From contig CM019236.1 of the NCBI GenBank assembly GCA_009741485.1, forward strand, positions 32,938,178 to 33,002,177: a stretch of DNA of 64,000 nucleotides, written 5' to 3'. Positions 21,896 to 36,300 of the stretch are shown here, in pieces. Every line of letters starts with the position of its first letter. The stretch's first letter is position 1. Source of the stretch: Malurus cyaneus samueli. Lineage: Eukaryota; Chordata; Aves; Passeriformes; Maluridae. The translations under genes were made by a program, and so were the position numbers. The notes beneath the pieces are model-generated. The model did no database searches. It saw nothing but the letters and a program-made list of their open reading frames with translations, and was not told the DNA's origin.

Positions 21896-24800
21896 CTCTT
21901 CCTACAATTAAAGTCCCTCTGAAACCACCACCAATAACTCCTAATGCTGAAGGTCAAAAATATTTTTACTGTTGGTTTCCGTACATGACTGAAGCTGCAG
22001 CTGAGATAAGCCCTATCTTATGTCCCTGTGATAATTCATGCATCTGTCCTTGTTTAGGTTTAACTTGTTTAGGTGCAGCTTATTTTCATTCCAGTTAGGC
22101 CCCTGCTTAGTTTAGCTGCTGCAGTGTGGCACAGATGCTTGGGAATGAAAGAAGGGGACACTGTGATGGATGATATTATTGTCTTCTCTACCAATTCAGG
22201 TTTGTCATGCATAGTTACTGCCACGTGTCTCATCTCATTCCTGAGGTGACAGTGGAATTCATGACAAGTGTTAGCAAAAGGCAAAATGATCTAAATATTT
22301 TGATTTGCAAACTGTTGCTGTGATTGCAGCATTTTTTACAAAGGTAGTTTGTCCTGAAGTTTCTCCTACTCAGACATTAACATAAAGAACTGCTTACTCT
22401 TGATCATGCAAACAGCTAGGGAAGCAAGCAGTTTAATCTGAAATCCAGCCTACTCTTGCCAACCCCTGCCTTCAAAACCACCTGAACATTATTTAGGGAA
22501 TTTTCAGAGATTTGTACATTAATAGGCAATTAAAGCCTGTGAGTGAAGGCAGCTGAGGGAAATACCCAATCTTCCCCACCTTCTGCATTCTCTAAAAGGA
22601 TGCTCTTGCAGACAGTTGCTCTCCACCACCTGTGCACAAGCTCCAACAAAGTTTAACTTCACTGTATATAGTGCTGGGAAGTTCCAGGAAGTCATGCTAT
22701 ATTTTTAGCAGAAAGAAAACTGCATTTAGGAATTTGCACCAACGACAATCTACATTAATAACTTTTATTACACTGGAACTGCTACTTCAGGAAAACCGAA
22801 AAAGTGGTGATAAATAGGAAAATATTCCGTGCACTGGATAGACTGCTGACTCAATCTACTTGACAGAGCATCCTTACCTACCTAATTCAGGCTGCTCTGT
22901 TCTTCATTTGTGCAATACAATGAATGCCTGTCTACTGCTACTATAGATAGTGAAGATGCTGCTTGATTAGCTGCTTCAAATGTTACTGTTTAGACAGAGA
23001 GATCCTGTGGACGCTTACTGTATCATCTGTATAAAAGAGGAGAACATTGCTATTTAGCATATGTTTTTCATAAGATAGGGAAGCATTTCTTCTGGGAAAA
23101 GTGAACTACAAAAAACCCACTTCTCCAAAGATGACTAGAGAAGAGACACCCTGATGTGGTAGAATTTAAATAATTTAAATGTTCTAGGAAGATGTTTTCA
23201 TGAAAATAACTCTTTATTTCCGGAGCAAGTACTGAATGTACCAATTACTGGATTCATTAAAGGTATTACAAATTTGCATAAAGAAAAAACACCGTCACCA
23301 GCTACAGTGAGTAAAGAAAGCAATCCAACTTATGTTAGTGTTGTCCACAAAATCAGTCATTACCCAATGTGCAACAAGCCAATAATCACACACATGAGAG
23401 AGACACTGATTGTTTATTTCACACCTGTGCAAGCCTGGGTGCTGGGTAGTGTGACACAAATCAAACACATCCCTCCAGACTTTCCCTACCATTATTTATA
23501 CACAGAAGTTCAGAGTTAGTAACTTTAAAAGTACAGCCTCTCTGTTAGGCTTCATTAGTAATTTCCATACAAGTTGCATCATCCCAGCTAATTACTACAA
23601 ATGCTCAGGGGAAGGCACTTCACACGGGCAGAAGTCTTTTTTCTATCTCTAGGCACAATTTTTAGTATCATGAAGGAAATTCAACTATAGGATACATGGA
23701 CCTTGAATATTTTGTCATGTCAGCAATGTGTACATAGACATACATCAAAATCTTGACTTACTGCATTCTTAAACCTTGTTAATTCTAGGGTGTCCTTGAG
23801 TAAGATTGCTAACTGCTATCTGTTCTACTGACATGAAACAACAGCGTGATTTTCTACATCCTTTCAAGTTTGTTAGCCCTGTGACTGAAGGATGCTGGCT
23901 GCTGGCTGTTCCATTGTTTAGATTTCCTTTCTTGCTGATTAGGCTTGAAAGTCTACAAAGGCCTTGGATGAGAACACATCCTTAACAAAAGCTAATATTG
24001 ACATATTCCACATTTTGCAGCATTAATATTTCACTGAATCTGCCAATAAACTCAGCCAAAATAATCATCCTAGAATCAAGCAACTCTGTGGCATCAATAA
24101 AACAAATAAAATCTGGATTATATTCCTTACTGACGTCAGCAGGTTTTTCCATAACTTGTTTCACTTTTCTAGTAGATATTTAGAAAACGAGCAAAAGTCC
24201 AATACTAACATAAGTGAGCATGAAAGAAAATTGTTTCACTGATACTGCAGCAACAAGCTAATCTTGATGCTGTGCTGAAGATGCTAGGCACTTGTCAGGA
24301 ATAGCAAAAAGTGAAAAACTTAATAATTACCTGGCCCCTTCAACCATACATTCTGAATACAGCAGTGCTCTAATGCAAGAAAACAGCTGGTATGCTCTGA
24401 TCACCTTCAGGTTTCAAATCAGGGAAGAGGGCAACACACTGGCCTGTGCCAAGCTGGACAGTGCTTTGGCAGCAGACAGAGCAGTAGAAATCAAAGCTGC
24501 AACGATGGATTTAGCTATGGTGCTGCTCAGCTCACGTACCCAGCTTACACCAGCTTTCTCACCGTGATCGTGTCATCCTGTGGGCAGCTACGAAGGAAAC
24601 TGGTTTGCATTCTGCCTACTGAATAACCCTTTTCTCCCCTTTCCTTTTTCTGTGGTTTAAAGCTGGTTCAGTTTCTCAGTCCAGCTCACCACCAGTGCTG
24701 GGAAGCAATGAATAGCCACTGACAGTTACTGAAGTATCATGTATGCTATTCAGACTCCCCCAACATCATTTAATTTTCCATAGCAGAATTTTCCAAAAGA

Positions 24801-27800
24801 GGTCAGTGCATCGAAGACCACTGCTCTAGCTCAGTCCCCACTTAACACATAAGCATTTTGGGTGGCATTAATAATAATAACAGTTTCCTTGGTTTGCTGA
24901 TTATAACTGTGGTAACAAAGTATCCTATATCACTTAGGATCATGAGGCTGAAAGCCTTTAAGATCAAAGGCTGATTTGATCCCAGTAACCGAATACTTGT
25001 GCTTTCATCTCCTTCCTGCCTGAGGTTTGGTTTGACAGGGAGCATGTGTTTGTCTCTTGTTCTGTCCTATCTAGCAAAAGAAAAAAATTACAGAAAAACC
25101 TACAAGATGAAAACTGCAATTGTAATCAAGGTCACCAGTCAGATCACCATTACTTGGTACATTTTCAAGTGGTCTGACAACTAAAAATTGACCTGTAAAA
25201 ATAACATGTATGCACTACAAGATAAAAAAGAAAGGTCATCTGCTTCAACATACATGTACAGTGCTATCAGGAGGATGTAATCCCTTCCTCCAGATTCAGT
25301 GCTATTCCTAGCTCTGAATGGCTGCAGTAGTCATTAAAAATAATAAACATGATTTAATTTAAGTTCTGTCACAATACTTCACTTTTGAAATTTACATCTT
25401 GTATTGAAAATGATAGTGGAAGTTTTCTTTTAGTCACAGAATAAATAAAGAGTTAATATTGCAGTGAGTACCTCTTCAGTCAACTAAAATAAGGAAAATT
25501 TTATAATGTAAAATGGCTTCCCAATTCCATTTAGCAATATTATCCATCATTAGTGTAACATTTAAATAATCTAGATCAGTTTCCACTGATTCCATTGTTT
25601 CTCTTCTTTTCAATGGATTGTTTTCAGGCATTTTAATACTCTAGAAGACAGCATGACAAATTAAGAGTAGCCTTCTTTTGACAGACAACAGCCTTCGTGA
25701 TTCCTTAGCAGTTACAAAAAGCAAAAACCTTTAGGTTATGTTCTTTATTTGAAATCAAGCCAGCTAACTTTTTCCAGGTGTACATACTCAGTTTTTTAAG
25801 AATCTAACTACATATCTTTCTGGAACATGTATCCTAATGTTTCTGTTTTATTGATTAATGAGTCAATTTCTTACTCTTTACATACAGATAATAGCCTGGA
25901 GTTATTTTTTCTTCTTAGAGCTCTCCCATACCTGACCTCCCCTCCGTATGTCACCACCCTAACAATTCCAACTCATTTCTCTTCTTCCTTTTTTCCCCTC
26001 TTTTTCTCCCTTTTCTGGATCAGGAAGTAATTACATACAGAGTTTTGTGTTTGCATCATCTCCCTTATTTGCCTTGTCTTATGTACAGTCCCTTCAAAGA
26101 GGGAAATATTTTGCTCAGTGCTCTCAAATTACTGTGGCTTTCAAACTGAGCTTTGCTATTGGAGTCATAAACATGGTTGCATTCTTTTAGGGTCTGCCAA
26201 TATTTGTTTTAGTTTGTCTGTCTTCTATGATGTCTATTGTAGAGCTTGCCAACAAATAGTTAAGGACACAACCAAATCCTTAAAGTAAACCAATATATTT
26301 AAAAATACATTGTTTCCTTAAAAAAAAACCTTAAGTTTTCTAAGTTTCATAGAAATACCATTAAGTTGTGTAGAAGATGAACAAAATTCTGTGAAGAGTA
26401 ATGTGTCAGGATGGGCCTTGAGCAGATGCCATCTGTTAAAATCCATGTCACATACACCAAGACAGGATTCTGGAACTTTTTCTCATAGTACAGATCTAGC
26501 TTCTTTTTTTTTTTTTTTAAGTATTTCTCTGGGCTTGGGAAGCTAGGGCTACTGGGAGATCTAGTCACATACAACTAATTATATTTTATTCAGTACCATG
26601 AAAACATATTAATCTTGCCTATCTTAATTTTTTTTATTTTAATTTTTCAGGGCCAGGATGCCCCTTCATTCTCTCATTTAAACAAGCAATATTTCAGGAA
26701 TCTTTTAGCAGAAAATGTTCAGTTAATAAAACCATCATTATCTTTAATGAAGTTAGTTTGTTTACAATCAAAGCCCTTTATCTCTCTTCCTTTCAGCCAA
26801 CTTGCCTTTGCTACACATGGGGGTGGGGAGCAGAAATGGTCACAAGGCTTCAAAGTGTAATTTACCAGCTGGTGTATGATAGGGAAAGTGAAAGTTGTGG
26901 TTTAACATCAACAATTATGAATCTTTAGTATATTTTGGCAAAAGCTGTGTGAATTAGTGATGCTAGAAATAGAGATTTCCCACTGTTGATGTGAAATCAT
27001 TTTAGTATGGAAAAGGTACTGGAAGTGTGCATATGACACATCTGTAGTTAATGCTCATAATCTCATTTAACAACAGACTTGTTAATTAAACATGTTGCTT
27101 TCACTAGGCAGTTAAATCTTAATTATCTCCTTGAACCAGTAGATTATTAGGATGATTTTGTAATACCTCACCTACAAGCAGAAGCCAAAATGCTGTTAAC
27201 CTTAATTTGAGTTAGTCCCAGCATCCTTTATGCCTTTTAAAGTTCTGCAAAAATAGCATACCTGTTTTTAGCAATGTACCCAGCAGTGAGGTTACATGCA
27301 TGGCATCTCTCTGCTGGGCAGAGAGAGCGAGGAGGTGCTCTGAGGAGTTAGCATATCATCACATGTTGTAAGTCTTGCATCCTAGCACATTCAATTCCCG
27401 TTCTTACAGGGGCCCCCAGGAGCAGAGGGGATTTGCTTTTACATCGGAGACAATCCAGGTGAACTTATATTGGGACGGTGAGACCAAAAGCATTTATACT
27501 TTCTGGTATGCCTGTGTCACCATAGCATGAGCAGCTGCTGCCTATGAGATATATAAATCCTTAACAATAATCAGACAGCCATGAGAGAGCAATGAAAAAA
27601 TAAATATCCAGACTACACAATTAATTTATATCCTCTTCAAGCCTCTATAATAGAAGGCAAAATTTAAGTACCACACATACTCTTCCCTCCCTCTTTTCTT
27701 CCTTCCTCCCCATTAAATTTAATTTAAATAGCTGCCATGCCAGGAAACATGGTAAACAAAATATTTCGCTGAGATAATGTCCCTGCTCCCCAGGGCAACC

Positions 27801-29940
27801 GACCTTTGGAGAGCTCTTGTTCTCTTCAAATGATCAGAATCAGAAGGGCCAAAGAGAAACTTCACTTTGTTTCCCAGCAACCAATCAAAGCATTTTCTTT
27901 TGCTGCTTTTTATTTTTTTCTGCCTTCTGTTTGTGTAACTGAGGGCACAGAGAAGGAGGTCTGTTCCTCAGTATCTCTGGTCTCATGTGCTTTCTCCTTC
28001 CTTAAAATACTTCTCCCACCCTTGCCTCCTTGGTTCAGAGTTTCCTGCCTTCTTTTCTCCTCCTGCCACAATCTGTGAAGAGAGGGCATAGACCTTCTAA
28101 AAGTTACCTCAGGTGGCCAAGGTACAAGGTGGAGTTTCAGTGAAACTGCTTTGCTGTGGTCATGCAGGCTGTCTCCCCCCCCATTCCCAGCTTCCCACTC
28201 CCTACGTCCCAGCAATACCTCAACTAAAATAATGGTTTAAGTCCCTTTTACCTATGTGTATAGGCAGGACAATCCTTTGGTGTTTTATCTGAAAATCCTT
28301 CTAAAATGATACAATAATTATATTTTCAGATACACTAGGGAAAAAAAGAGCTTTCTCTCAGCAGCTGAATCTGTCTAGTACTTCTTAACCACTAAAATTT
28401 GCAAACACACACTTTGTTCCTTTTTGAATTGGAACCCAAAATAAAAACTACTACATGTATTACATTTACAATTTTACTACATCTACTTACATATCAGAGT
28501 AATAGACAATCATGATAGAATAGAAATTTGGGTAATGAATGTACAATAAATTCCATCATTTAGAAATACTTTTCACTTTTTTAACACAACACATAAAACA
28601 TATTTGTTAGATTCTATAGGACTTTTCATAAATGCAATCAAACAGAAATGTTTTAAATTGAGTACAATCATTTCTGCAGGGTTGTATAAATGAGAGTCAT
28701 ACTCATTTGCTTATTTATTTATCCAGGGGAAGGATGCTCTGAATGATTTCTTCCATATTTTAGCATAGTTCTAGTCTTCAATAACTCTGTAGAAGGTGAA
28801 CATCAAGTGAGCACAAAGCAAGACCTAGAGAATGGATTAGATCTTGCATGTGAGGGGTGACTGTCTCTCAATTTGGTAGCTATTTCTTAGCTTAACTTTT
28901 TAGTAAATTCAGCATCTCAAACCCTCTTAAGAGTATTTGCTTTTGCAAGGCTGCCTTTTATTTGGCAGAGAATTAAGAGATTAAGGGTTTTCTTTTTAAT
29001 GAAACCCACAGTTGCAACTGAGTTTTCAGCTGAATTCTTATACACTGAGAAAGAGGAGTTTTTCCTACCTGTCCCTGATCTATCCCACATATGCTCTGTA
29101 TTGTTCAGGTGTAACTAAACCAGTATTGAACTACATTCTGCTAAGGTTATGAGTATTTTTGAAATCACATTGCTTGTAACTATTAATGTCTCAAAATCTG
29201 CAGTCAAGATAGAAGACTTTTGCCTTCTTGATCTTTGAAGGCAGAATTTTTACTAGAAGACTGAAGAACCCTCAGAAAATACTAAATTTGCCAGACATGG
29301 CAACTCAGCCATGCAATTCATGCATTTCGGTTAATTTGCATGAAACGATGAGAACACAAACCTATTTCCACCAATTAAGCATCTCTGTCGTATCAAAAAT
29401 AGTCATACACAGAAGTTTGTTAAACGTGGGAAAATCTTTCACAAGGCTCCTTCTAACCACCCTACGATGAATGACACAGACTGAAACAGTCTCTCAAGAA
29501 ATTATGAGTATGCTGAGAGCAGAAGACACTGCAAAGTGACAGTCGCAGTGGAACAGAACGAGAAGCAACACATCAGAATCCTTCACACAGCTTTGTCCAA
29601 GTTGCTACTCTTAGGCAAAGAGTAGCGAGAACTCTTAGGCAAATAGGAGCACACAGGGCTGAAGATGGAGATTGGATAAGTGATGCCTGATCTGATAGAT
29701 GATCATCTGTGAAAAAATGATGGGATTTGTGGATGAGGAGAGAGCAGTAGATGATGCTGGACTGGCTGTACATGGGCAAGGCTTCAACAGACACTGTGAG
29801 CAAAGGCATCAAGCTGGACTGGAGAAAGCCAGCTTCAAGGTGTTTGTTCTGCCTACAGGGAGGTTACCAGGGGCTGGGCTTTTTTGACAATAGGCATCAC
29901 AAGCAGAAACAGGAAAGAGAAAGCAGACCTCAGGAATTTC
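21896..29940. other. Intergenic sequence, no supported gene
   Basis: AT-rich, stop-dense unique DNA. No tRNA, rRNA or recognised exon was found. A moderately GC-richer patch at about 27300-28210 contains two motifs resembling half-sites for RFX factors (cagggcaacc near 27792 and cccagcaacc near 27875, the latter overlapping a CCAAT box). It could be a regulatory element, but this is weak evidence. Confidence 0.5.
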
Positions 29941-29944
29941 CATG

Positions 29945-30090
29945 GCAGGACAGCTAAGCACTGTGACAGGCTGCCTGGAGAGGCTGTGCCATTTCTGTCT
30001 TTCAGGGAGTTCAAAGCCCAGCTACACAAAGCCCTGAGCAACCATGTCTGACCCCACAGCTAAGCCTGCTTCGGGCAGGGGCTTGCCTGG
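29945..30090 (+). mobile_element. Degraded CR1 LINE 3'-end fragment
   Basis: Contains the CR1-like series 'ggctgcctggagaggctgtg', 'ttcaaagcccagct', 'ccctgagcaacc' and 'gcttcgggcaggggctt'. These match the order of words in avian CR1 3' ends. The terminal 'attctatgat'-type repeats are absent, so the 3' tip is eroded. The 5' end is uncertain; the sequence from about 29770 may belong to the same copy. Confidence 0.6.
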
Positions 30091-30129
30091 AGACCTGCTG
30101 CACTATACACCATTCCATGGAACTGTTTC

Positions 30130-32840
30130 CCTATATTCTTCTAGCGGTTATACAGTTACAAAACCACTCCAAAGAAGTAAGAGCTGAAGAAAAATACTTC
30201 AATCCATATGAACCAAATGTTTTAAATAATACGTAATACCAGAGGTTTGCTTAACTCATTTTCCCATGCTGCACATATCCACTTTGACACCCCACAAGTA
30301 TCAAGTCCCCACAAAATACAAGCACACTGTTCCTAGTTTGCACCTGCTCTTATTTTTAACTTAGAATTTTTTTTGACAAGGATACTGCTATATCTGTCTA
30401 GGATTAAAACTGATCCAATGTTTGCTTACATGAGTGACAATTTCACTTTGAGGGGGGCAGAGTGCTTGCTATGTGTACTGTGATGGTATCTGCCCATTAC
30501 TGGTAGTCGCATTTGAGAGGATCACTTACCCAAGATAAAGCTGGGAATAGTAGGTTTCTTCAGAATAACAAAAACTTAGCACTTTCTGGTTCTGTTGTGA
30601 CCACCATCTGGCTTTGCTCACATCCTCAAATGAAACCACAAACTAATTCATTTGTGAAATATAACAACGAGATGATAGGAAATGGCCCCTTTTCTTGGAG
30701 TGCAGTTAGAAAGGAAATGAGTCTATTATTGTACATATCTCACTTTGGACACTAAGAAGAATCTGCACAATCAAATCAATCTTCCTCTATGTACTTCTCT
30801 GAGAAGGTATTTGGCTTTTGGCTACTTAAATACTTTTTAGTAGCTATAATGATGAAGCAGCTCCTTCATTGAAGTAGCTGTGATAATGAACTGTAGAAAC
30901 CCAGATCTATTTTGTATGATTATCTCCATGTGTACTCCATCTTGTTTTGGAAAGTCTGTATGTCTGGACTTGTGTGTAACTTTAAAAACAACTCTTAAAA
31001 AGGGTAGATATGTGTTTGATTGTGTGGCTTATCATCTCTTTGCACAGGAGCTGACACTTAAAATAGTTTAGACTGAGAAACCATATTATGGAGGCCTTTG
31101 GTGGAACTCACTCTCTAATATATAGTCTAACAATCCCAAGGAAAAGCTTGTCTTAAAATTTGTACCTCAGAATATATAAGCGGTGATATTATTATTTATA
31201 AAAATGCATTGGGGTTATAGTAGTATAAATGGCTTTTGGCAGAAGGCAGTATTTTGTTAATGTTTGTTAAGTGGTACTCTCTTTAATTGCTGGGGAGAAA
31301 AAGGAAAAATAACTCAGCTGAAATGATTTCACTTTCTGTTGAGTACTCTGTGTCATTTCTTGGCAAAGGTAATGGAAGGAAAAATATCAGCAACAAAAAG
31401 TGACCAAGAACTGTTTTTTAACAACAGTATTGGCTCAAATTTTCTTTCCCATATTTGGTATTGCCTAAACTGTATTAAAGGACTATGATACAATTTGTAT
31501 TTCAGGCTGCTAGCTTAGGCTCTTCTCAGAAAGAATTGAAAGCACCTAAAGAATTGAAAGCACCTAAAGTGGTACATTGAACAGTTATGTTCAAAATTAC
31601 ATCCATGCCCCGCTATGCCTCAAGTTAGAGGTTCCATCACTGCCTTACCTTTGATTTTTGGTCCTTTACCTGAACATGTGCATTTACACATCTTCTTCCA
31701 TCTGGCCTGGCCCATGCTGCACAGCCCAGCAAATGGTTAACTTTCAAGTCTGCACAGACATACACTGTGCACACACTCAGAAAGCTTTCTTTTCCTTCCC
31801 CTCCCTTTATGAGAACAGCACACACTCTCATTTTTTGAAAGAATGAGATTTGATCTCTTCTCTGAAGAAGTCACCAGTTCTACAGTTGCAAGGGAGTTAA
31901 AGACAAACCCTTCTCCTACGCCATCCACTGCCTTGGCCAGTGCAGTTGTTAATTCCCTCTGCTGGCTGTTCATGCTGTTTACAGAACTTTGTGGGTAATC
32001 TCAGATAGGAAATCAGGCTCACAATGCCAAGATCCCTTTGGGAATATATTTTAAATGCAGCCCAGTGTGTACATCTTCACTGATGTTTGCCAATCTCTGT
32101 GCAGATATTGCATGTTATTCAAACTTTGTGACTCCTAGGGAGGAAGTGTCACTCTGCTTGTCTGATATCACATTGTTTTTATCTTTCTCTGAGGCTGTGG
32201 TACAAATCAATCCATATCAAAGGCCTGCTGCTAAGCTGGGAGCATGGCTCAGAGTGTTGTTATGTCTCAAGGACAAACATCTGTAATTATCAGATAGAAG
32301 ATCCTCTGTCTTTATTTTGAAAGGCAAAATATAAATGGTAGAATAAATTTCAGCCTCAGTGTTAAATGAAAATCTGCAAAAAAGGATTAGGTTTTGGATA
32401 AAGCATTCTCAAATAACACTTAAGTATATGTCAAGAGGCCCTTGGCATTTTTTCTCACTGAATCAATTCCAGTGCTGCAGTTCAGTATGCAAATCCTGGT
32501 TTCAGAGCTGCTTGGCTCACATTATCACATTATTTCTGCCATGAGGGATTCCAGCTGCTGGGCAGATCTGGGGATTGGTGATGTAATTTCTTTGGCTCTA
32601 CAGTGTATTTGATGAAGGTTCACTGGCACATTTTTGTTAGACAGAGAACATCAGCAGAGGCTTCCAAAGCACTGTGACTTCTAGGGAAATTGAAATTGTC
32701 TACATTAACTTGGAGACAAAAAGTGTCTAAAAATAAGCCGTGGAAAGCAGAACCAGAGATGAGATTCTGCTTAGCACAAGAACTTGCATTTTTCCACATA
32801 GTAAGAAGTTGGTAAGAAGGGACAGAGCATTCAGTGTTAG
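30130..32840. other. Intergenic sequence, no supported gene
   Basis: Unique AT-rich DNA without recognisable exons. The only structure noticed is an exact 18-bp tandem duplication at 31530-31569. Confidence 0.5.
31530..31569 (+). repeat. 18-bp tandem duplication
   Basis: Two adjacent perfect copies of 'aaagaattgaaagcacct', followed by the start of a third. It looks like a recent replication slippage event. Confidence 0.9.
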
Positions 32841-32842
32841 AT

Positions 32843-32910
32843 GTGAAGTGAAGTGAAGTGAAGTGAAGTGAAGTGAAGTGAAGTGAAGTGAAGTGAAGTG
32901 AAGTGAAGTG
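32843..32910 (+). repeat. Pentanucleotide microsatellite (GAAGT)n
   Basis: About 13 uninterrupted copies of GAAGT. The lack of interruptions suggests an actively mutating, probably polymorphic locus. On the - strand it opens two frames reading as a repeating five-residue peptide, which is an artefact of the repeat. Confidence 0.97.
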
Positions 32911-33300
32911 GCTAGGGAAGTCCATGTAAACCTTGGGAACACAGCAGTGGACATATGGTGGGGGTAAAAAGAAGAAAAAAAATTAGCCTTACTATGACTT
33001 ATTACTAGAGTTAAATATTAACTTGTCCAGAGGAAGTGACAGGCAGCAAAATATCACAGGGTTATTGATTTCAGTGCAACTTTATCCAAATGCCCTACTG
33101 CGGCAAGTCTAATGAAAACAAATAGAAAGACAGACCGCTTCCTACAAAGAAACTACATCAGAAAAATCATATGGCACTGCATTAAAGGCAAGTGAGATGA
33201 CGAATATGCTTTGTTATACCGAGAAAAACAGAATGAGAAAATAATGTGTAATAAAATAATAAATAGATTCACACCACAGCACTGCTTGTCAGGTTGTGCT

Positions 33301-33390
33301 CACACTGTCCCCTGTCACACTGTCCCCTGTCACACTGTCCCCTGTCACACCGTGCCCTGTCACACCGTGCCCTGTCACACCGTGCTGCAC
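33301..33390 (+). repeat. 15-bp minisatellite
   Basis: Six tandem 15-bp units. The first three are 'cacactgtcccctgt', the next two 'cacaccgtgccctgt', and the last is degenerate. The block structure of the variants indicates two rounds of local expansion. Frames through it on both strands encode short peptide repeats and are not supported as genes. Confidence 0.95.
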
Positions 33391-33399
33391 ACCTTCTTC

Positions 33400-36300
33400 T
33401 GCCACAGCCTTTGCATGGTGCTGGAGGAGCTGTGGGCAGCTCCCACCCAGCACTGTGGGCAAAGCCTTGACTTTAACAGGGCACAAGAAATGCTGTGGAG
33501 GACATCTCTCTTTTTCGGCAGTAGAAATCATGAATAGAGTTGCTTTCTTGTTGGGAAATCCTGCAACTGCTTAAATGACTGCCAGGGGTGACTCACTTGC
33601 TCTCTCTGCCATCAATAGGGCCTGCGGGGTGTCTTGCTAAGAATTACCATTGTAAATGACGCCTTACAAGATCTGAGCACTTTTCCTATGGGGATGGCAA
33701 CAGACCTGCCCCTCCACCTCTGGCTTTGCAAAACCAGAAACTCTAAATGAAAATCACTCTAAGGAGCTAAAATCGGCACATAGTTATAAAACTAAAATGC
33801 AATAAAGCCAAAATCTTTACACTAACTTCCCCAGAACAATTAACACAATCTCCTACCACCTGCAAAGTAATATATAGCATTCAGCAAAAATTACATCAGG
33901 CAGTGCCAAAAGGTTTGGCAGTAAATGGAAATAAACTCCTTTCACAGGCACCAAGGGCTTTTCCTTCGTGGAAAGTTAAAATTCTAGCTTACCTAAAATG
34001 GAACAACTATTTGGGAAAATCTTTCCTTGTGGAAAATTCAGTTAATGTAATAATGCCTTTATACTTTTTAAAATCTAATTCTGAAACAAGACTGTCCACA
34101 CTGACTTTTACTAAACAAAGAAGTCTGAGATACCTCCACAAACAGAATAGCACAGATCAGGATGCTCATTTCCATCTGAAAATTGAAAGAATGGAAGTTA
34201 AGCATCACACATCAGTCATCTTAAACAATGAGACATATCTCTTGTTCGCAGTCATATCCTAGTGTTTTCTCACAATGCATCCACCACCACACCTAAATGA
34301 CAACAAGAAGTCCTCTGGTACTTACATAAGAGTAAAATTTATCCAAATGCCCTTATTCACATTTTCATCTGGTCTCCTCTTTCGGCTTAAAAGTAAAATA
34401 ATTTGAGGTTTGGGGTTTATTACTACCAGACAACTAAGACTGTTTTTCTTCATTTGGGCGCACATGCCCTGCTTACTACAGGAATTTATGAGATGCCATA
34501 ATCCAGACATTTTTGTAATGAGAAGTACAGTCACCACAACTAATATTAGAATATATTCCAGATACTTCATGGAGACCAAACTCCATTATGTGCTTATACC
34601 GCAAGGAAACCATTTTATCCTCTATATTCTCTGTATAGGGGCAGTTTGAAGATGTTGTGAATTGTAATTTCAAGGTTAATAAATTACAAGAGCACAAAAG
34701 CAGTCCCAGCAAAGACCTGAACCAGTTCAAGAGTTCTGGGTCTCTTTATCAGTAGCATTGCCACAAAAATTGCACAGTTCTCTATTCTTAGCTGTGTAAG
34801 AAGTAAGTAAGGGAACGTTTTAACCCCTGGAACATTTCTTTAGAGAAATGCCTGACTGCCTGCCTGCCTGATTTCAACAGAGCCAATTAAGTTGTGTCTT
34901 AATTACCAGAAAATCTTCAAACAGAAGCCTTTTAGCTAACAGTAGCCAGCTGTCCCCATCTCGCTTTCACCACTAAATTTTTTCCAAATTCCTCCACTTT
35001 ATCCTAATTCTTCCAGGATCATGTAGTATCACATGTGGACAAGTGCAATGTCAGCCATTTATAAAAATTAAAAATCAGGTATTTAAAAAATATAAGACAG
35101 TTATATAAGACAGTTATGTAAGACTTAAAATATAAGACAGTTCTCCAGACACTTAAGAAAATGGATACATTTTTACATCTTCATTCAGTCTAGACCTGTA
35201 CATCAATCTATGTGCTTAGTTAGACACACACCTGTGTCTAAACACACACACACACAAATTAAAAACAGGCACAATGTCCTGGCAACAAAGAGAGGTTTCA
35301 TTGCACCGCACAAGACATAACTTTTCAAATATCAGAGATGGTCACAGTATTGGTTAATAAAATCCCATAAAAAAGAAAATAACAGGATGAAGAGAAAACC
35401 TTTCCCCAATGCCCACGGCACCACTTCTCATTTCACACGCAATTCTTGATTTCACACACAAGACAGACAGAAGAGCACCATGCGCCAAAGCTTCTCCCAA
35501 TGGTGAGGATATTTTCCAGGGAAGAGGACGTATGAATTTGAATGCTCAAAGCCTAAAAAGGACATTTGTAGGTGAATGTTCTGCTCACACAGCAGACATT
35601 CAAGCTTGCCTCTTAAGGAGGTTCAGCTGTGCCAATGTGAAAGAAAATCCCCTCTAGCCCCATCCATAGGGATTTACTTGTCACTCCTGTATCTGGATTC
35701 TGGCTTAAGCAACAGATAGGTATTGAGCAGCTCAAAATCAGGTAGTTTTGGGTAGCAACTGAGTAGCAGGTTGTATTTTTAAGGCCAAATTGTGAAAACA
35801 AATGGATAGAAGTTTAGGGCTCATCCAACAACAAAGTGTTTGAATCCTGCTTTACCTGTGCACATAATTTAGTGTATCTAATTCAAGGACAGTCCTTATT
35901 GCCATAGACTGCTGCAGACAGCCCCAAACCTGCTAGCCTTTACCCCTAGTCTAATTAGAAACAGTATCTTCTAGTTCAAATGTGTTTTCCTTTCACATTT
36001 CTTCAGTCCTCAGTTTATTAGTCTTGTTCTGGACATGGGAACAAGCTGTCTGGAACAAATTGGTCTCGGACACCATCTCATCCATCACCTCATCAGGACT
36101 GTTGAGGCCACCTGAGATGCATTTTTGGCTCCAAAAGTCACAGTGGTTGGCTGTAGGGTGGTGCACAAGAGGACTATATGCCACGGGTAATTTTAACTCC
36201 ACTTGCTTTAACTGGTTTTAAGCTTTGAATCTTCCTTTGTCTTTACAAGGAGATACTAGCAGCCTCAGAGAACACTACATAGCTTATTTTCATTTTTCAC

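Noticed and set aside
27738..27765. Possible p53-type response element (gccatgccaggaaacatggta)
   Set aside because: The half-sites break the required purine/pyrimidine pattern, so it is no better than chance.
33301..33390. Short direct repeats that could suggest a CRISPR array
   Set aside because: The units are contiguous 15-mers with no spacers, in a vertebrate genome; it is a minisatellite.
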